Position numbers and translations under genes: made by a program
The notes under the pieces: generated by a model
The model's input: the letters and a program-made list of their open reading frames with translations, nothing else
Told to the model about the DNA's origin: nothing
Databases searched by the model: none
Shown here: piece after piece, positions 1-6,250 of the stretch
Numbering within the stretch: the first letter of the stretch is position 1
Layout of the letters: the number at the start of each line of letters is the position of its first letter
Assembly (NCBI GenBank): GCA_964424205.1
Contig: CAYRIF010000130.1
Coordinates: forward strand, 1-10,046
From: CAYRIF01 sp964424205
GTDB taxonomy: Bacteria; Bacteroidota; Bacteroidia; Cytophagales; Cyclobacteriaceae
Length of the DNA stretch: 10,046 nt
Direction of reading: 5' to 3'

Positions 1-160
1 GCACTGTACCAAAAGCATTGAGCATCTCTTTGCGAATTGTCATTTGAATGGTGCAGCCTCCCAAATTAGCAGCAAGTACTTCCACCCCCAACCACTGGCT
101 AAAATTATCTTTTGCTAGCATATTAGCAACGACGTCTTTAGCAGGTTTTGATGTTTTCAT
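1..160 (-). CDS. PaaI-family hotdog-fold thioesterase, N-terminal part (cut by window edge)
   Basis: The first 53 codons of a minus-strand gene that runs off the left edge. The translation begins MKTSKPAKDV and includes WLGVEVL (about residues 23-29) and IRKEMLNAFGTV (about 42-53). This matches the start of PaaI/hydroxyphenylacetyl-CoA thioesterase-like proteins, where a conserved RxEMLNxFG segment directly precedes the HGG motif; the next codon starts with C, consistent with His. Asn48 is at the place of the family's conserved active-site Asn. Such proteins hydrolyse acyl-CoA thioesters in the cytoplasm; the substrate cannot be told from this fragment. The ATG lies 14 nt after the stop of the M19 dipeptidase gene, so co-transcription with it is likely. 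The family call is fairly sure; the catalytic acidic residue and full length are outside the window. Confidence 0.8.
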   Translation of the reverse strand, partial: MKTSKPAKDVVANMLAKDNFSQWLGVEVLAANLGGCTIQMTIRKEMLNAFGTV

Positions 161-174
161 AGTAAAAGGGCAGT

Positions 175-1344
175 CTAACTTTTTGGTAAATTTTCTAGCA
201 AAAAACGCTTTACGTTTCCTCCCATAATCAGGCTAATATCACTTTCTGACAAACCTAATTTAGTGAGTTCTTCTGCGATGAGGGGCAATCCGGTAATATC
301 AAAATGTGCATTTACTGCCCCGTCAAAATCTGACCCTAATGCTACGTGCTTTACCCCTATTAACTCGGCAGTGTATTTAATTGCCTTTGCGGTTGCTGTA
401 GCATCATTTCCACAAACAGCTTGTTTGAACATGGCGATACCAACCAACCCTCTGCCTGCAGCAATTCTTTTCAAATGGTTGTCCGAAAGGTTTCTAATAT
501 TATCACAAGTGCCTTTGACGCCAGTATGTGAAACAATTAATGGTCGAGTAGCCATGTCCAGCAGGTCATCCACTAGTTTTGGCGAGGCATGAGAGAGGTC
601 AACCATAATATTCAATTCCTCCATTTTTTTGACTGCTGCTCTGCCAAATTCTGTGAGACCACCTTTGTGTACGCCATGTGCCGAGCCTCCCAATTTGTTG
701 TCAAAGAAATGGGTCAGTCCTATCATTCTTACACCCACATCATACATGGCTTGCACGTTTTCTACTTTTCCTTCCAGTACTTGCGCCCCTTCTATCCCCA
801 AATAACCTGCTGTAATTTGCTTATTATGTTCTCTGTCTGTGATGTAGTTTTTCAAATCTTCTGATGACCTGATCACCCTAAACGTCCCATCTGATTCATC
901 AGCAAATTCTTGCAATCTTTCCGATTGGTCAATGGCTCGATTTTTAAGACTAAACCACGTAGCAGGTGACCTGCCTTGCGCAATCATTATCTTGGTGACA
1001 TCATCGGTTGTATCATCATTTTTATCAAAATTTAGATTGTGCGGTGTTTTGCTAACAATGGTAAAAGCTTGTAATGCTACATTTGCCGCTATCATTCTTG
1101 GGATGTCCACTTGCCCAAAATCATTTTTTTTGCTAATGTCTCTTTTCCATAGCAGCACATCACAATGTAAATCTGAAACAAATGGCAGGTCATTATATTT
1201 TTCTTTTACATTTTCAGGAATTTCATACGGCGCAGCTAAGGTTACCGTGTTGAAAGCCTTGTCTGCCATGGTCGGTGCAAATTGTGTCATCAAAAAATAT
1301 AAGAAGGCTATAATGACTAACGGAATCCCGATTTTTTTTAACAT
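175..1344 (-). CDS. Membrane dipeptidase, peptidase family M19 (renal dipeptidase-like), N-terminally anchored
   Basis: A 389-residue zinc dipeptidase of family M19 (amidohydrolase-type TIM barrel). Visible metal ligands, numbered from the ATG: His60 and Asp62 in SDLHCD, the bridging Glu185 in GIEG, His252 in DLSHAS and His273 in VSHTG. The 21-residue spacing of the last two equals that in human DPEP1. The GSDFDG segment (337-342) carries the family's conserved acidic residues. Residues about 5-20 are a hydrophobic segment after a Lys-Lys pair, so it is probably anchored in the inner membrane or exported, acting on dipeptides outside the cytoplasm. The ORF also allows a GTG three bases earlier (1347); I prefer the ATG, whose A is shared with the TGA stop of the upstream YcxB-like gene (TGATG), typical of translational coupling. 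Substrate specificity (L/D-dipeptides) cannot be read from the sequence. Confidence 0.93.
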   Translation of the reverse strand: MLKKIGIPLVIIAFLYFLMTQFAPTMADKAFNTVTLAAPYEIPENVKEKYNDLPFVSDLHCDVLLWKRDISKKNDFGQVDIPRMIAANVALQAFTIVSKTPHNLNFDKNDDTTDDVTKIMIAQGRSPATWFSLKNRAIDQSERLQEFADESDGTFRVIRSSEDLKNYITDREHNKQITAGYLGIEGAQVLEGKVENVQAMYDVGVRMIGLTHFFDNKLGGSAHGVHKGGLTEFGRAAVKKMEELNIMVDLSHASPKLVDDLLDMATRPLIVSHTGVKGTCDNIRNLSDNHLKRIAAGRGLVGIAMFKQAVCGNDATATAKAIKYTAELIGVKHVALGSDFDGAVNAHFDITGLPLIAEELTKLGLSESDISLIMGGNVKRFLLENLPKS

Positions 1345-1832
1345 CACGAATTGGTTTTTTCTTTAAAATATCCTTTTCTTCTCAAGATTGTTTCAACAAA
1401 TTTAATTTCATTGTCTGATTTAAATATTTTAAAAGGTAAGTGTATGATTTGCACTTTATTTACCTTGAGCATAAAATAATCTTTTGCTTTTTTTGCCGCT
1501 AATATTTGATCCCACTTTATTGGCATTCCTTGTTTGGCGTTTAGTTTAATGAGGATTTGCCTACTGTCGATTTCGTAAGAGAGTTTTTCAAACAAAATTT
1601 TACTTTGTTCCATTTGTGTGACTCCTGCAAACTGAATAAGCCAAAATAATATATACAGGGTCAAGGCAATAAGCGCACCAATCCACCACCAGTTTGATGA
1701 AATAATAAATGTGCCACAGGCAATGGCGATGGCAATCAAGAAAACCCACCATTGTTCTTTTAAAACATTTACCAAGGCTAATTTGATGTAGGTACCAGTT
1801 TCGAGTTTATACTTTTTAGTTTTTACAATCAT
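1344..1832 (-). CDS. YcxB-like two-TM membrane protein
   Basis: A 162-residue protein with two adjacent membrane segments (about 29-45 and 48-69, with a Trp-rich turn SNWWW between them) and a charged soluble C-terminal domain of about 80 residues. The C-terminal part has the pattern of YcxB-like proteins (Pfam YcxB): a strand around LSYEID, then IKWDQI (105-110), a DYFMLKV strand (118-124) and LPFKIF (132-137) before a final helix. The family has no established biochemical function. It sits 45 nt after nadC and overlaps the dipeptidase start by 1-4 nt. A TAnnTTTG word 26 nt upstream of the ATG (1858-1865) may give it its own promoter. The family call rests on recalled pattern, not on a search. 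Confidence 0.75.
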   Translation of the reverse strand: MIVKTKKYKLETGTYIKLALVNVLKEQWWVFLIAIAIACGTFIISSNWWWIGALIALTLYILFWLIQFAGVTQMEQSKILFEKLSYEIDSRQILIKLNAKQGMPIKWDQILAAKKAKDYFMLKVNKVQIIHLPFKIFKSDNEIKFVETILRRKGYFKEKTNS

Positions 1833-1857
1833 TTTTGTAGTTTTAAAAATAGGTGGG

Positions 1858-1865
1858 CAAATTTA
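1858..1865 (-). promoter_or_regulatory. Candidate -7 box upstream of the YcxB-like gene
   Basis: On the minus strand these bases read TAAATTTG, an exact match to the Bacteroidota -7 consensus TAnnTTTG. It would start transcription about 20 nt before the ATG at 1832. No TTTG-type -33 element is visible at the usual distance, so it is a candidate only. If real, the downstream genes could be expressed separately from nadC. Confidence 0.35.
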
Positions 1866-1877
1866 AGGAATAAAAAT

Positions 1878-2738
1878 TTAATTTATTGCCTTCAAACTAA
1901 TATCCATGCTATTAATTGAATGTGTTAATGCGCCAACAGAAATATAATCTACGCCTGATTCAGCCGCCGCTCTAATATTAGCTGCATTAATGCCACCAGA
2001 CGCTTCTGTTTCAAATCGCCCGTTGATGAGCGTTACCGCTTCTTTCATCAATGCAGGACTCATATTGTCTAGCATAATTCTATCCACGTGCCCGGTTGTT
2101 AACACCTCTTTTACTTCTTCTAGGTTTCGGGTTTCCACTTCTATTTTCAGGTTGAGATTTTTCTTTTTTAAGTATGCATTTGTTTGGTTAATGGCTTTCT
2201 CAATTCCTCCAGCGTAATCCACATGATTGTCTTTCAAAATAATCATATCATATAATCCGTAACGATGGTTATGCCCGCCACCAATGGCGACGGCCCATTT
2301 TTCCATCATTCTAAAATTAGGGGTTGTTTTTCGTGTGTCCAGAAGTTTGGCGTTTGTTCCTTTAATTATTTCGGAAAGGTGATTGGTGAAAGTAGCAATG
2401 CCACTCATGCGCTGCATACAGTTCAGCACCAACCGTTCGGCACTTAGTATAGATTGTGCATTACCTGCTACATATAAACCAATATCACCATACTTCACTT
2501 TGTCTCCATCTTTGATTAGTAAATCTACTTTTAGGTTTGAATCAACCGCATGAAAAATATAAGTGGACAGTTCAATGCCCGCAATAATACCATTGTCTTT
2601 GATGATGAGTTGGGCTTTATTTTGGACGTTACTGCCAATTGAGGCAAGTGATGAGTGGTCACCCTCTCCTAAATCTTCTTCGAGGGCTAACTTGATGAAA
2701 CTGTTGATTTTTTCTTTTGATAGATAGTTTAGGTTCAT
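1878..2738 (-). CDS. nadC: Nicotinate-nucleotide pyrophosphorylase (carboxylating), quinolinate phosphoribosyltransferase
   Basis: NadC makes nicotinate mononucleotide, CO2 and PPi from quinolinate and PRPP in de novo NAD synthesis; it is cytoplasmic and usually dimeric. The 286 residues fit the family's length. Motifs in order: EDLGEGDHSS (21-30, N-terminal PRPP-side segment), AERLVLN (100-106, Arg102), DTRKTTP (134-140, Arg136/Lys137), GGGHNHRYGL (153-162), ILKDNH (167-172, Lys169), IEVET (199-203), IMLDN (221-225, Asp224) and ASGGIN (246-251) for the phosphate site. All catalytic positions look intact. The frame stays open 14 codons further upstream to a TTG at 2780, but that TTG lies in the promoter -7 box (2770-2777), so the ATG at 2738 is the start. 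No nadA or nadB is seen here. Confidence 0.97.
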   Translation of the reverse strand: MNLNYLSKEKINSFIKLALEEDLGEGDHSSLASIGSNVQNKAQLIIKDNGIIAGIELSTYIFHAVDSNLKVDLLIKDGDKVKYGDIGLYVAGNAQSILSAERLVLNCMQRMSGIATFTNHLSEIIKGTNAKLLDTRKTTPNFRMMEKWAVAIGGGHNHRYGLYDMIILKDNHVDYAGGIEKAINQTNAYLKKKNLNLKIEVETRNLEEVKEVLTTGHVDRIMLDNMSPALMKEAVTLINGRFETEASGGINAANIRAAAESGVDYISVGALTHSINSMDISLKAIN

Positions 2739-2769
2739 GTTTTTATTAGTTCGGGAAACATTGGAGTTG

Positions 2770-2777
2770 CAAATATA
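2770..2777 (-). promoter_or_regulatory. Promoter -7 box of nadC
   Basis: The minus strand reads TATATTTG, matching TAnnTTTG exactly. Transcription would start about 25-28 nt before the nadC ATG at 2738, giving a short leader. The -33 region is not convincing (no TTTG at the expected spacing). Support comes from its place between the upstream terminator and the gene. Confidence 0.5.
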
Positions 2778-2790
2778 CAAAAAGTCATCG

Positions 2791-2825
2791 CTGCATCCCT
2801 AAGGTTGCTATCGGGAGGGATCTGC
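2791..2825. repeat. Imperfect inverted repeat upstream of nadC
   Basis: Arms ATCCCT (2795-2800) and AGGGAT (2816-2821) are separated by 15 nt, and the pairing extends with a small bulge to outer GC/GC bases (2793-2794 and 2824-2825). It is more G+C-rich than the surrounding spacer. It resembles short palindromic sequences dispersed in some Bacteroidota genomes, but with one copy here I cannot show that it is repeated. It lies just upstream of the nadC -7 box. Confidence 0.4.
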
Positions 2826-2852
2826 AAACGATACAAGAAATTTGATTTAAAT

Positions 2853-2885
2853 AAAAAAGGCATTTGCTATTTAGCAAATGCCTTT
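2853..2885 (-). terminator. Intrinsic terminator of the DUF4783 gene
   Basis: A perfect 13-bp stem (AAAGGCATTTGCT at 2856-2868 with AGCAAATGCCTTT at 2873-2885) around an ATTT loop. Read on the minus strand it ends in a run of six T followed by more A/T, the classic rho-independent form. It begins 22 nt after the DUF4783 stop codon and separates that gene from nadC. On the plus strand the tail is weaker and there is no plus-strand gene to stop. Confidence 0.85.
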
Positions 2886-2907
2886 AAATTTTTAAAATAT
2901 TCTACAT

Positions 2908-3312
2908 CTAATCTTCTGTAAAATCCAGATTATAGATTTTGTTGTCTGCACCAAATTTTTTCGACCTTAAAACCACCCTAAATGAACCACCACTATAGGA
3001 GTATTTGCCAATGGCATACATTAGCCCATCTTTCGAGGAACCTTTATGGATGTACTCGAAACTTGTTGGGGGGTGTCTTTGGAAAAAATCTTTCAGCACA
3101 AATTCTGCTTGTGTTTTGCTATAACTAGACTGGTCGCCCTGAATTACCAACTCAATTCTAGAGTTTAGATGCTTTGCTAATTCTTTAGAACTTCCTGTTT
3201 TTATAGCTAATCGTACGTCATTGAATATATCTCCACCCGCATCATTCGTCTGTGCAAAGGAAACCACCACGATAAGTGACATCAAGACAATATTTATAAA
3301 TGTTTTTTTCAT
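2908..3312 (-). CDS. Secreted DUF4783-domain protein
   Basis: A 134-residue protein with a signal peptide (MKKTFINIVL, hydrophobic to about residue 18, likely cut after SFA at 20) and a single domain of about 105 residues. The order SSKELAKHLNSRIEL (41-55), YSKTQAEFVLKDFF (64-77), the PP pair at 81-82, IHKGSSKDG (88-96), YAIGKYS and SGGSFRV (108-113) is the pattern I recall for DUF4783, a Bacteroidota family of unknown role with an NTF2/cystatin-like look. It probably acts in the periplasm. The frame is open upstream to a TTG at 3348, but that TTG lies in a -7 box and the earlier residues would bury the signal peptide, so the ATG at 3312 is chosen. It is a single-gene transcription unit ending at the strong hairpin, and is divergent from gpmI. 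Confidence 0.88.
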   Translation of the reverse strand: MKKTFINIVLMSLIVVVSFAQTNDAGGDIFNDVRLAIKTGSSKELAKHLNSRIELVIQGDQSSYSKTQAEFVLKDFFQRHPPTSFEYIHKGSSKDGLMYAIGKYSYSGGSFRVVLRSKKFGADNKIYNLDFTED

Positions 3313-3345
3313 ACCTAAATTTTTATTTACTACTAGGTAATTAAC

Positions 3346-3353
3346 CAAAACTA
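3346..3353 (-). promoter_or_regulatory. Candidate -7 box of the DUF4783 gene
   Basis: The minus strand reads TAGTTTTG, an exact TAnnTTTG match, placing the start of transcription about 27 nt before the ATG at 3312. A second exact match, TACTTTTG at 3387-3394 within the palindrome, is an alternative about 75 nt before the ATG. Neither has a clear -33 TTTG. Confidence 0.4.
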
Positions 3354-3377
3354 TGCCAAATAATAAGTATTATTATT

Positions 3378-3395
3378 TTACTTTTACAAAAGTAA
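3378..3395. promoter_or_regulatory. Palindromic possible operator between DUF4783 and gpmI
   Basis: Arms TTACTTTT and AAAAGTAA are perfectly complementary over 8 bp with only a 2-nt centre (AC). This is the shape of a binding site for a dimeric regulator. It lies in the 253-nt divergent spacer, about 66 nt from the DUF4783 start and 170 nt from the gpmI start, and its minus strand includes a TAnnTTTG word. No regulator gene is in the window. In A+T-rich DNA such a palindrome can arise by chance. Confidence 0.35.
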
Positions 3396-3565
3396 GGGAA
3401 TTTGGCGGTTATTTTTATACCAAAAGAGAAATATCTTACAAGGAATGACTTTTGAGTAAGTAGTATAATTCTAAGAAAACACCTGTTAGTCGGAGTATTT
3501 TAGTAATCAATTTACGTATAAACGATAAAAAGCACATAGTCAGTATATTAAGAAGTAAAAGATTC

Positions 3566-5083
3566 ATGAATAAAAAAGTAATTTTAATGATTTTGGATGG
3601 TTGGGGCATCACTCAAAATCCTGCAGTTTCAGCAATAGCACAAGCTAAAACTCCATATTTTGATAAAATATGGGTAGAATACCCACATAGCAAATTAGCA
3701 GCTTCGGAGTTAGCAGTAGGATTGCCGGAAGGACAGTTTGGGAATTCTGAGGTGGGGCACATGAATATCGGTGCCGGGCGAATTGTTTACCAAGATTTAG
3801 TAAAAATTAATAAAGCGGTGGAAGAGCATACGTTGAGAGACAATAAAGTACTGTCTGATGCTTTGGAATATGCAAAAAGGAATAATAAAAACGTCCATTT
3901 TATAGGTTTGCTCTCTGATGGTGGTGTGCATGCACATATTAATCACTTGAAAGCACTTTGTAGTATTGCAGCAGATGAAGGCATAGAAAATTTGTTCATC
4001 CACGCTTTTACAGATGGAAGAGATACTAGCCCGAATGGGGGAGTACAATATTTAGAGGATTTACAAAGCCATCTTGAAAAATCGACTGGAAAAATTGCTA
4101 GCGTTGTAGGGCGATATTATGCCATGGATAGAGACAAACGTTGGGAGCGCGTAAAATTAGCGTATGATGCATTGGTCAAGGGAGCGGGCGTACAAGCTGA
4201 AAACATCATTGACGCCATGAAATCATCTTATGCAGACGGCATTACCGACGAGTTCATCAAGCCCATCATACATACAGAAAATGGAAAACCTGTTGCTACA
4301 ATTCAGGAAGGTGATGTGGTCATTAACTTTAACTACCGTACCGACCGAGGAAGAGAAATCAGCATGGCGCTAACGCAAGAAGCCTTTCCAGACCAGGAAA
4401 TGATACCATTGGACTTGTATTATGTCACCATGACAAATTACGATAATTCTTTCAAAAATGTAAAAGTGGTATTTGAAAAAGACAATTTAAAAAATACATT
4501 GGGAGAAGTACTAGAAGGAGCAGGTAAAAAACAAATTCGTATTGCGGAGACAGAAAAATATCCGCACGTTACTTTTTTCTTTTCAGGTGGAAGAGAAGCC
4601 CCTTTTGAAGGGGAAAAAAGAATTTTATGCCAGTCTCCAAAAGTGGCAACCTATGATTTACAACCAGAAATGAGCGCTGCAGCAATCAGGGATAAAATTA
4701 TACCTGAGTTACAAAGCGGCGAAGCAGATTTTGTGATACTGAACTTTGCCAATCCTGATATGGTAGGTCATACTGGTGTTTTTGAAGCAGCGGTAAAGGC
4801 GTGTGAAACAGTGGATAGTTGCATGCAGTCGGTGATTGAGGTGGCTTTGGAAAATGATTATGCCACCATCGTCATCGCGGACCATGGCAATGCAGATGTG
4901 ATGATTAAAGAAGATGGTGCTCCACACACGGCACATACTACGGCATTGGTGCCCTGTATTTTGGTAGATAAAGATATAAAAGGAAATATAAAAGATGGTA
5001 AACTAGGCGACCTTGCCCCTACCATTTTAACATTGATGGGGATTGACATACCTACGGAAATGACGGGGAATATTTTGGTATAG
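3566..5083 (+). CDS. gpmI: 2,3-bisphosphoglycerate-independent phosphoglycerate mutase
   Basis: iPGM interconverts 3- and 2-phosphoglycerate in glycolysis/gluconeogenesis using two Mn2+ ions and a phosphoserine intermediate, in the cytoplasm. At 505 residues it has the normal length. The full active-site set known from the Bacillus stearothermophilus enzyme is visible with matching spacing: Asp11 in ILDGWG, Ser61 in GNSEVGH (the phosphorylated serine), His122, the DGRD motif at 150-153, Arg183 and Arg189 in GRYYAMDRD, Arg258 and Arg261 in YRTDRGR, Lys331, Asp398 and His402, Asp439-His440 in ADHGN, and His457 in HTAHT. The ATG start gives the usual N-terminus with little before the first strand. 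It is divergent from DUF4783 and followed after 153 nt by a lipoprotein gene on the same strand. No consensus -7 box is seen upstream. Confidence 0.98.
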   Translation: MNKKVILMILDGWGITQNPAVSAIAQAKTPYFDKIWVEYPHSKLAASELAVGLPEGQFGNSEVGHMNIGAGRIVYQDLVKINKAVEEHTLRDNKVLSDALEYAKRNNKNVHFIGLLSDGGVHAHINHLKALCSIAADEGIENLFIHAFTDGRDTSPNGGVQYLEDLQSHLEKSTGKIASVVGRYYAMDRDKRWERVKLAYDALVKGAGVQAENIIDAMKSSYADGITDEFIKPIIHTENGKPVATIQEGDVVINFNYRTDRGREISMALTQEAFPDQEMIPLDLYYVTMTNYDNSFKNVKVVFEKDNLKNTLGEVLEGAGKKQIRIAETEKYPHVTFFFSGGREAPFEGEKRILCQSPKVATYDLQPEMSAAAIRDKIIPELQSGEADFVILNFANPDMVGHTGVFEAAVKACETVDSCMQSVIEVALENDYATIVIADHGNADVMIKEDGAPHTAHTTALVPCILVDKDIKGNIKDGKLGDLAPTILTLMGIDIPTEMTGNILV

Positions 5084-5138
5084 TGGAGGGTAAATATATC
5101 TCTAATAGATTATACTAATTTTCTATCCTCTACCCTCG

Positions 5139-5166
5139 CTCAGAGTCTCCTGTAAGGGACTCTGAG
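5139..5166. repeat. Hairpin in the gpmI-lipoprotein spacer
   Basis: Arms CTCAGAGTCTC and GGGACTCTGAG can pair over 11 bp (one G-T pair) with a 6-nt loop. No T-run follows on either strand, so it is not a typical intrinsic terminator, although it follows gpmI by 55 nt. A smaller inverted repeat, GAGGGTA (5086-5092) with TACCCTC (5131-5137), brackets the stretch just before it. The spacer from about 5131 to 5220 is more G+C-rich than its surroundings, as expected for a dispersed repeat remnant, but repetition cannot be shown from one copy. Confidence 0.4.
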
Positions 5167-5236
5167 TATAGAAGAGCTAGTGTTGAGGTCTATGGAAGGA
5201 GCACGAGACTGTAGGAGCTAAGACATATGATTTAGA

Positions 5237-5812
5237 ATGAATTTAAGAATGAAGAGCGTATTATTTTTATTGGCATTAGTAATTGTTTCATGTTCCTTGT
5301 CCGAGCAAAAGGGCAATGATTTAATGGCTAAAAAATACTTTGACTTGGATAGCTTGGTGGAGAGCCAAATCAAGCAATTAGAATCTTTGAATCCGACGGT
5401 GAACAAAAGTATAACGATTGGTGGGAAACAAGAGAAAAAGGAATTTCAAAGTATGGATTGGGAGAAAGAGCTAAGTGTATTTATAAATTCAGACATCAAT
5501 AAGCCAAAATTGCTAGACCTATATAAAATAGAAGGACCTACAACTGGCAAGGAAACGTTGCTTTCTTATGAATTTATAAAAAAAGGAATGACAGGTGTTC
5601 AAAAAATGCTAATCACCAAAGACAAAAATACAAGACAGGTTCAATCAGTGGAGATAGAAAGCCTGGAAAGGAATGTGATTTTTTCCTCCCACAAAAATAT
5701 TGACTTAATTTTCAAAGACAATCAGCTTACGTCATATTCGATGAAGGGGTTTGATAAAGTAGCCATGAGGGATACGATGTGGTATGATGTGGAGGGAATT
5801 TTGGTTTATTGA
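5237..5812 (+). CDS. Putative lipoprotein of unknown function
   Basis: A 191-residue protein with a lipoprotein signal: a basic start (MNLRMK), a hydrophobic stretch about 7-16 and the lipobox IVSC with Cys19 as the likely lipidated residue. The rest is hydrophilic and rich in alternating strands, with no membrane segment. A helix-like LDSLVESQIKQLESLNP region (36-52) is followed by DWEKEL (74-79) and a series of strands ending at GILVY. I recall similar uncharacterised proteins in Bacteroidota but no name or function. It is probably attached to a membrane facing the periplasm. A second in-frame ATG at 5249 (MKSVLF) gives an equally good signal peptide. The stop overlaps the end of the convergent 95-codon ORF by 7 nt. 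Confidence 0.85.
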   Translation: MNLRMKSVLFLLALVIVSCSLSEQKGNDLMAKKYFDLDSLVESQIKQLESLNPTVNKSITIGGKQEKKEFQSMDWEKELSVFINSDINKPKLLDLYKIEGPTTGKETLLSYEFIKKGMTGVQKMLITKDKNTRQVQSVEIESLERNVIFSSHKNIDLIFKDNQLTSYSMKGFDKVAMRDTMWYDVEGILVY

Positions 5813-6093
5813 TCTGGTTTTTGTATTTCTTCTAGGTATGATTTAAGTACTTGTGGGAAGAATTTGATTTCCTCACCTTCAACCTTGGTTATAGGCGTCA
5901 TTACACTTGTTTTTTCTGAACCTTGTTCAAACGACATAATTTCTCTGTTTCCTTTTTTAGATAGGTCAGTTATCACTGACATCTCTAAACCATTTTCCTC
6001 AATATTTAAGATTGTTTCTTTGGGAAAAATCTCTCCTTTTACATTTTTTGATTTTTTAATTAGGGTTTTTAATAGTGTAATCAGTTCTTTCAT
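5806..6093 (-). CDS. Small hypothetical protein
   Basis: A 95-codon ORF starting MKELITLLKT. I do not recognise it. It has a basic amphipathic N-terminal helix (about 1-16) and then a Glu/Lys-rich part with strand-like segments (EMSVITDL, EGEEIKFFP). There is no signal peptide or membrane segment, so it is likely cytoplasmic. I prefer it over the plus-strand frame across the same DNA because that reading is Ser/Phe-rich and looks like the antisense of a coding strand. The spacer to the upstream MOSC gene (157 nt) contains a repeat-like sequence and no consensus -7 box. Its 3' end overlaps the convergent lipoprotein gene by 7 nt with no terminator between. Confidence 0.6.
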   Translation of the reverse strand: MKELITLLKTLIKKSKNVKGEIFPKETILNIEENGLEMSVITDLSKKGNREIMSFEQGSEKTSVMTPITKVEGEEIKFFPQVLKSYLEEIQKPDQ

Positions 6094-6183
6094 TTTCTCA
6101 ATTTTATAGTATGATTTTAGAAGATAATATATTAAAACAAAAATTGGATGACAAATTTTTCTTTGTTCTGCTGAATCTGACTG

Positions 6184-6240
6184 GTAAACTTAGATAAACG
6201 CTCTCATAAACATCTGCGAAAATCAGCGCCCTCTGCGGGA
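6184..6240. repeat. Short ~10-nt-period degenerate repeat after the MOSC gene
   Basis: Three ATCTGCG-like words (ATCTGCG 6211-6217, ATCAGCG 6221-6227, CTCTGCG 6230-6236) follow each other at about 10 nt. Just before them TAAAC occurs three times (6184, 6194, 6206), again about one helical turn apart. Runs of this type (CTGCG followed by AATCAGCG, then CTGCGGGA) are, from memory, a recurrent intergenic sequence in Bacteroidota genomes. It lies between the MOSC stop codon and the 95-codon ORF. Confidence 0.5.
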
Positions 6241-6250
6241 GAAAAACCTT

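Noticed and set aside
932..1366. A 144-codon plus-strand ORF opposite the M19 dipeptidase gene
   Set aside because: It lies over a clear dipeptidase N-terminal half with intact metal ligands, and shows no recognisable motif of its own.
3440..3480. A promoter for gpmI based on TTTTGAG and TATAAT words
   Set aside because: The two words are far too close together for a -33/-7 or -35/-10 pair, and no TAnnTTTG match was found upstream of gpmI.
5139..5166. Hairpin after gpmI as an intrinsic terminator
   Set aside because: No T-run follows on either strand, so it was kept as a hairpin/repeat candidate only.
5864..6109. An 81-codon plus-strand ORF opposite the small 95-codon gene
   Set aside because: Its product is rich in Ser, Phe and Ile in the manner of an antisense reading; the minus-strand frame has a more normal Lys/Glu-rich composition.
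6184..6240. CRISPR array or tandem repeat locus
   Set aside because: Units are only about 10 nt, degenerate, and lack spacers; no cas gene is nearby.
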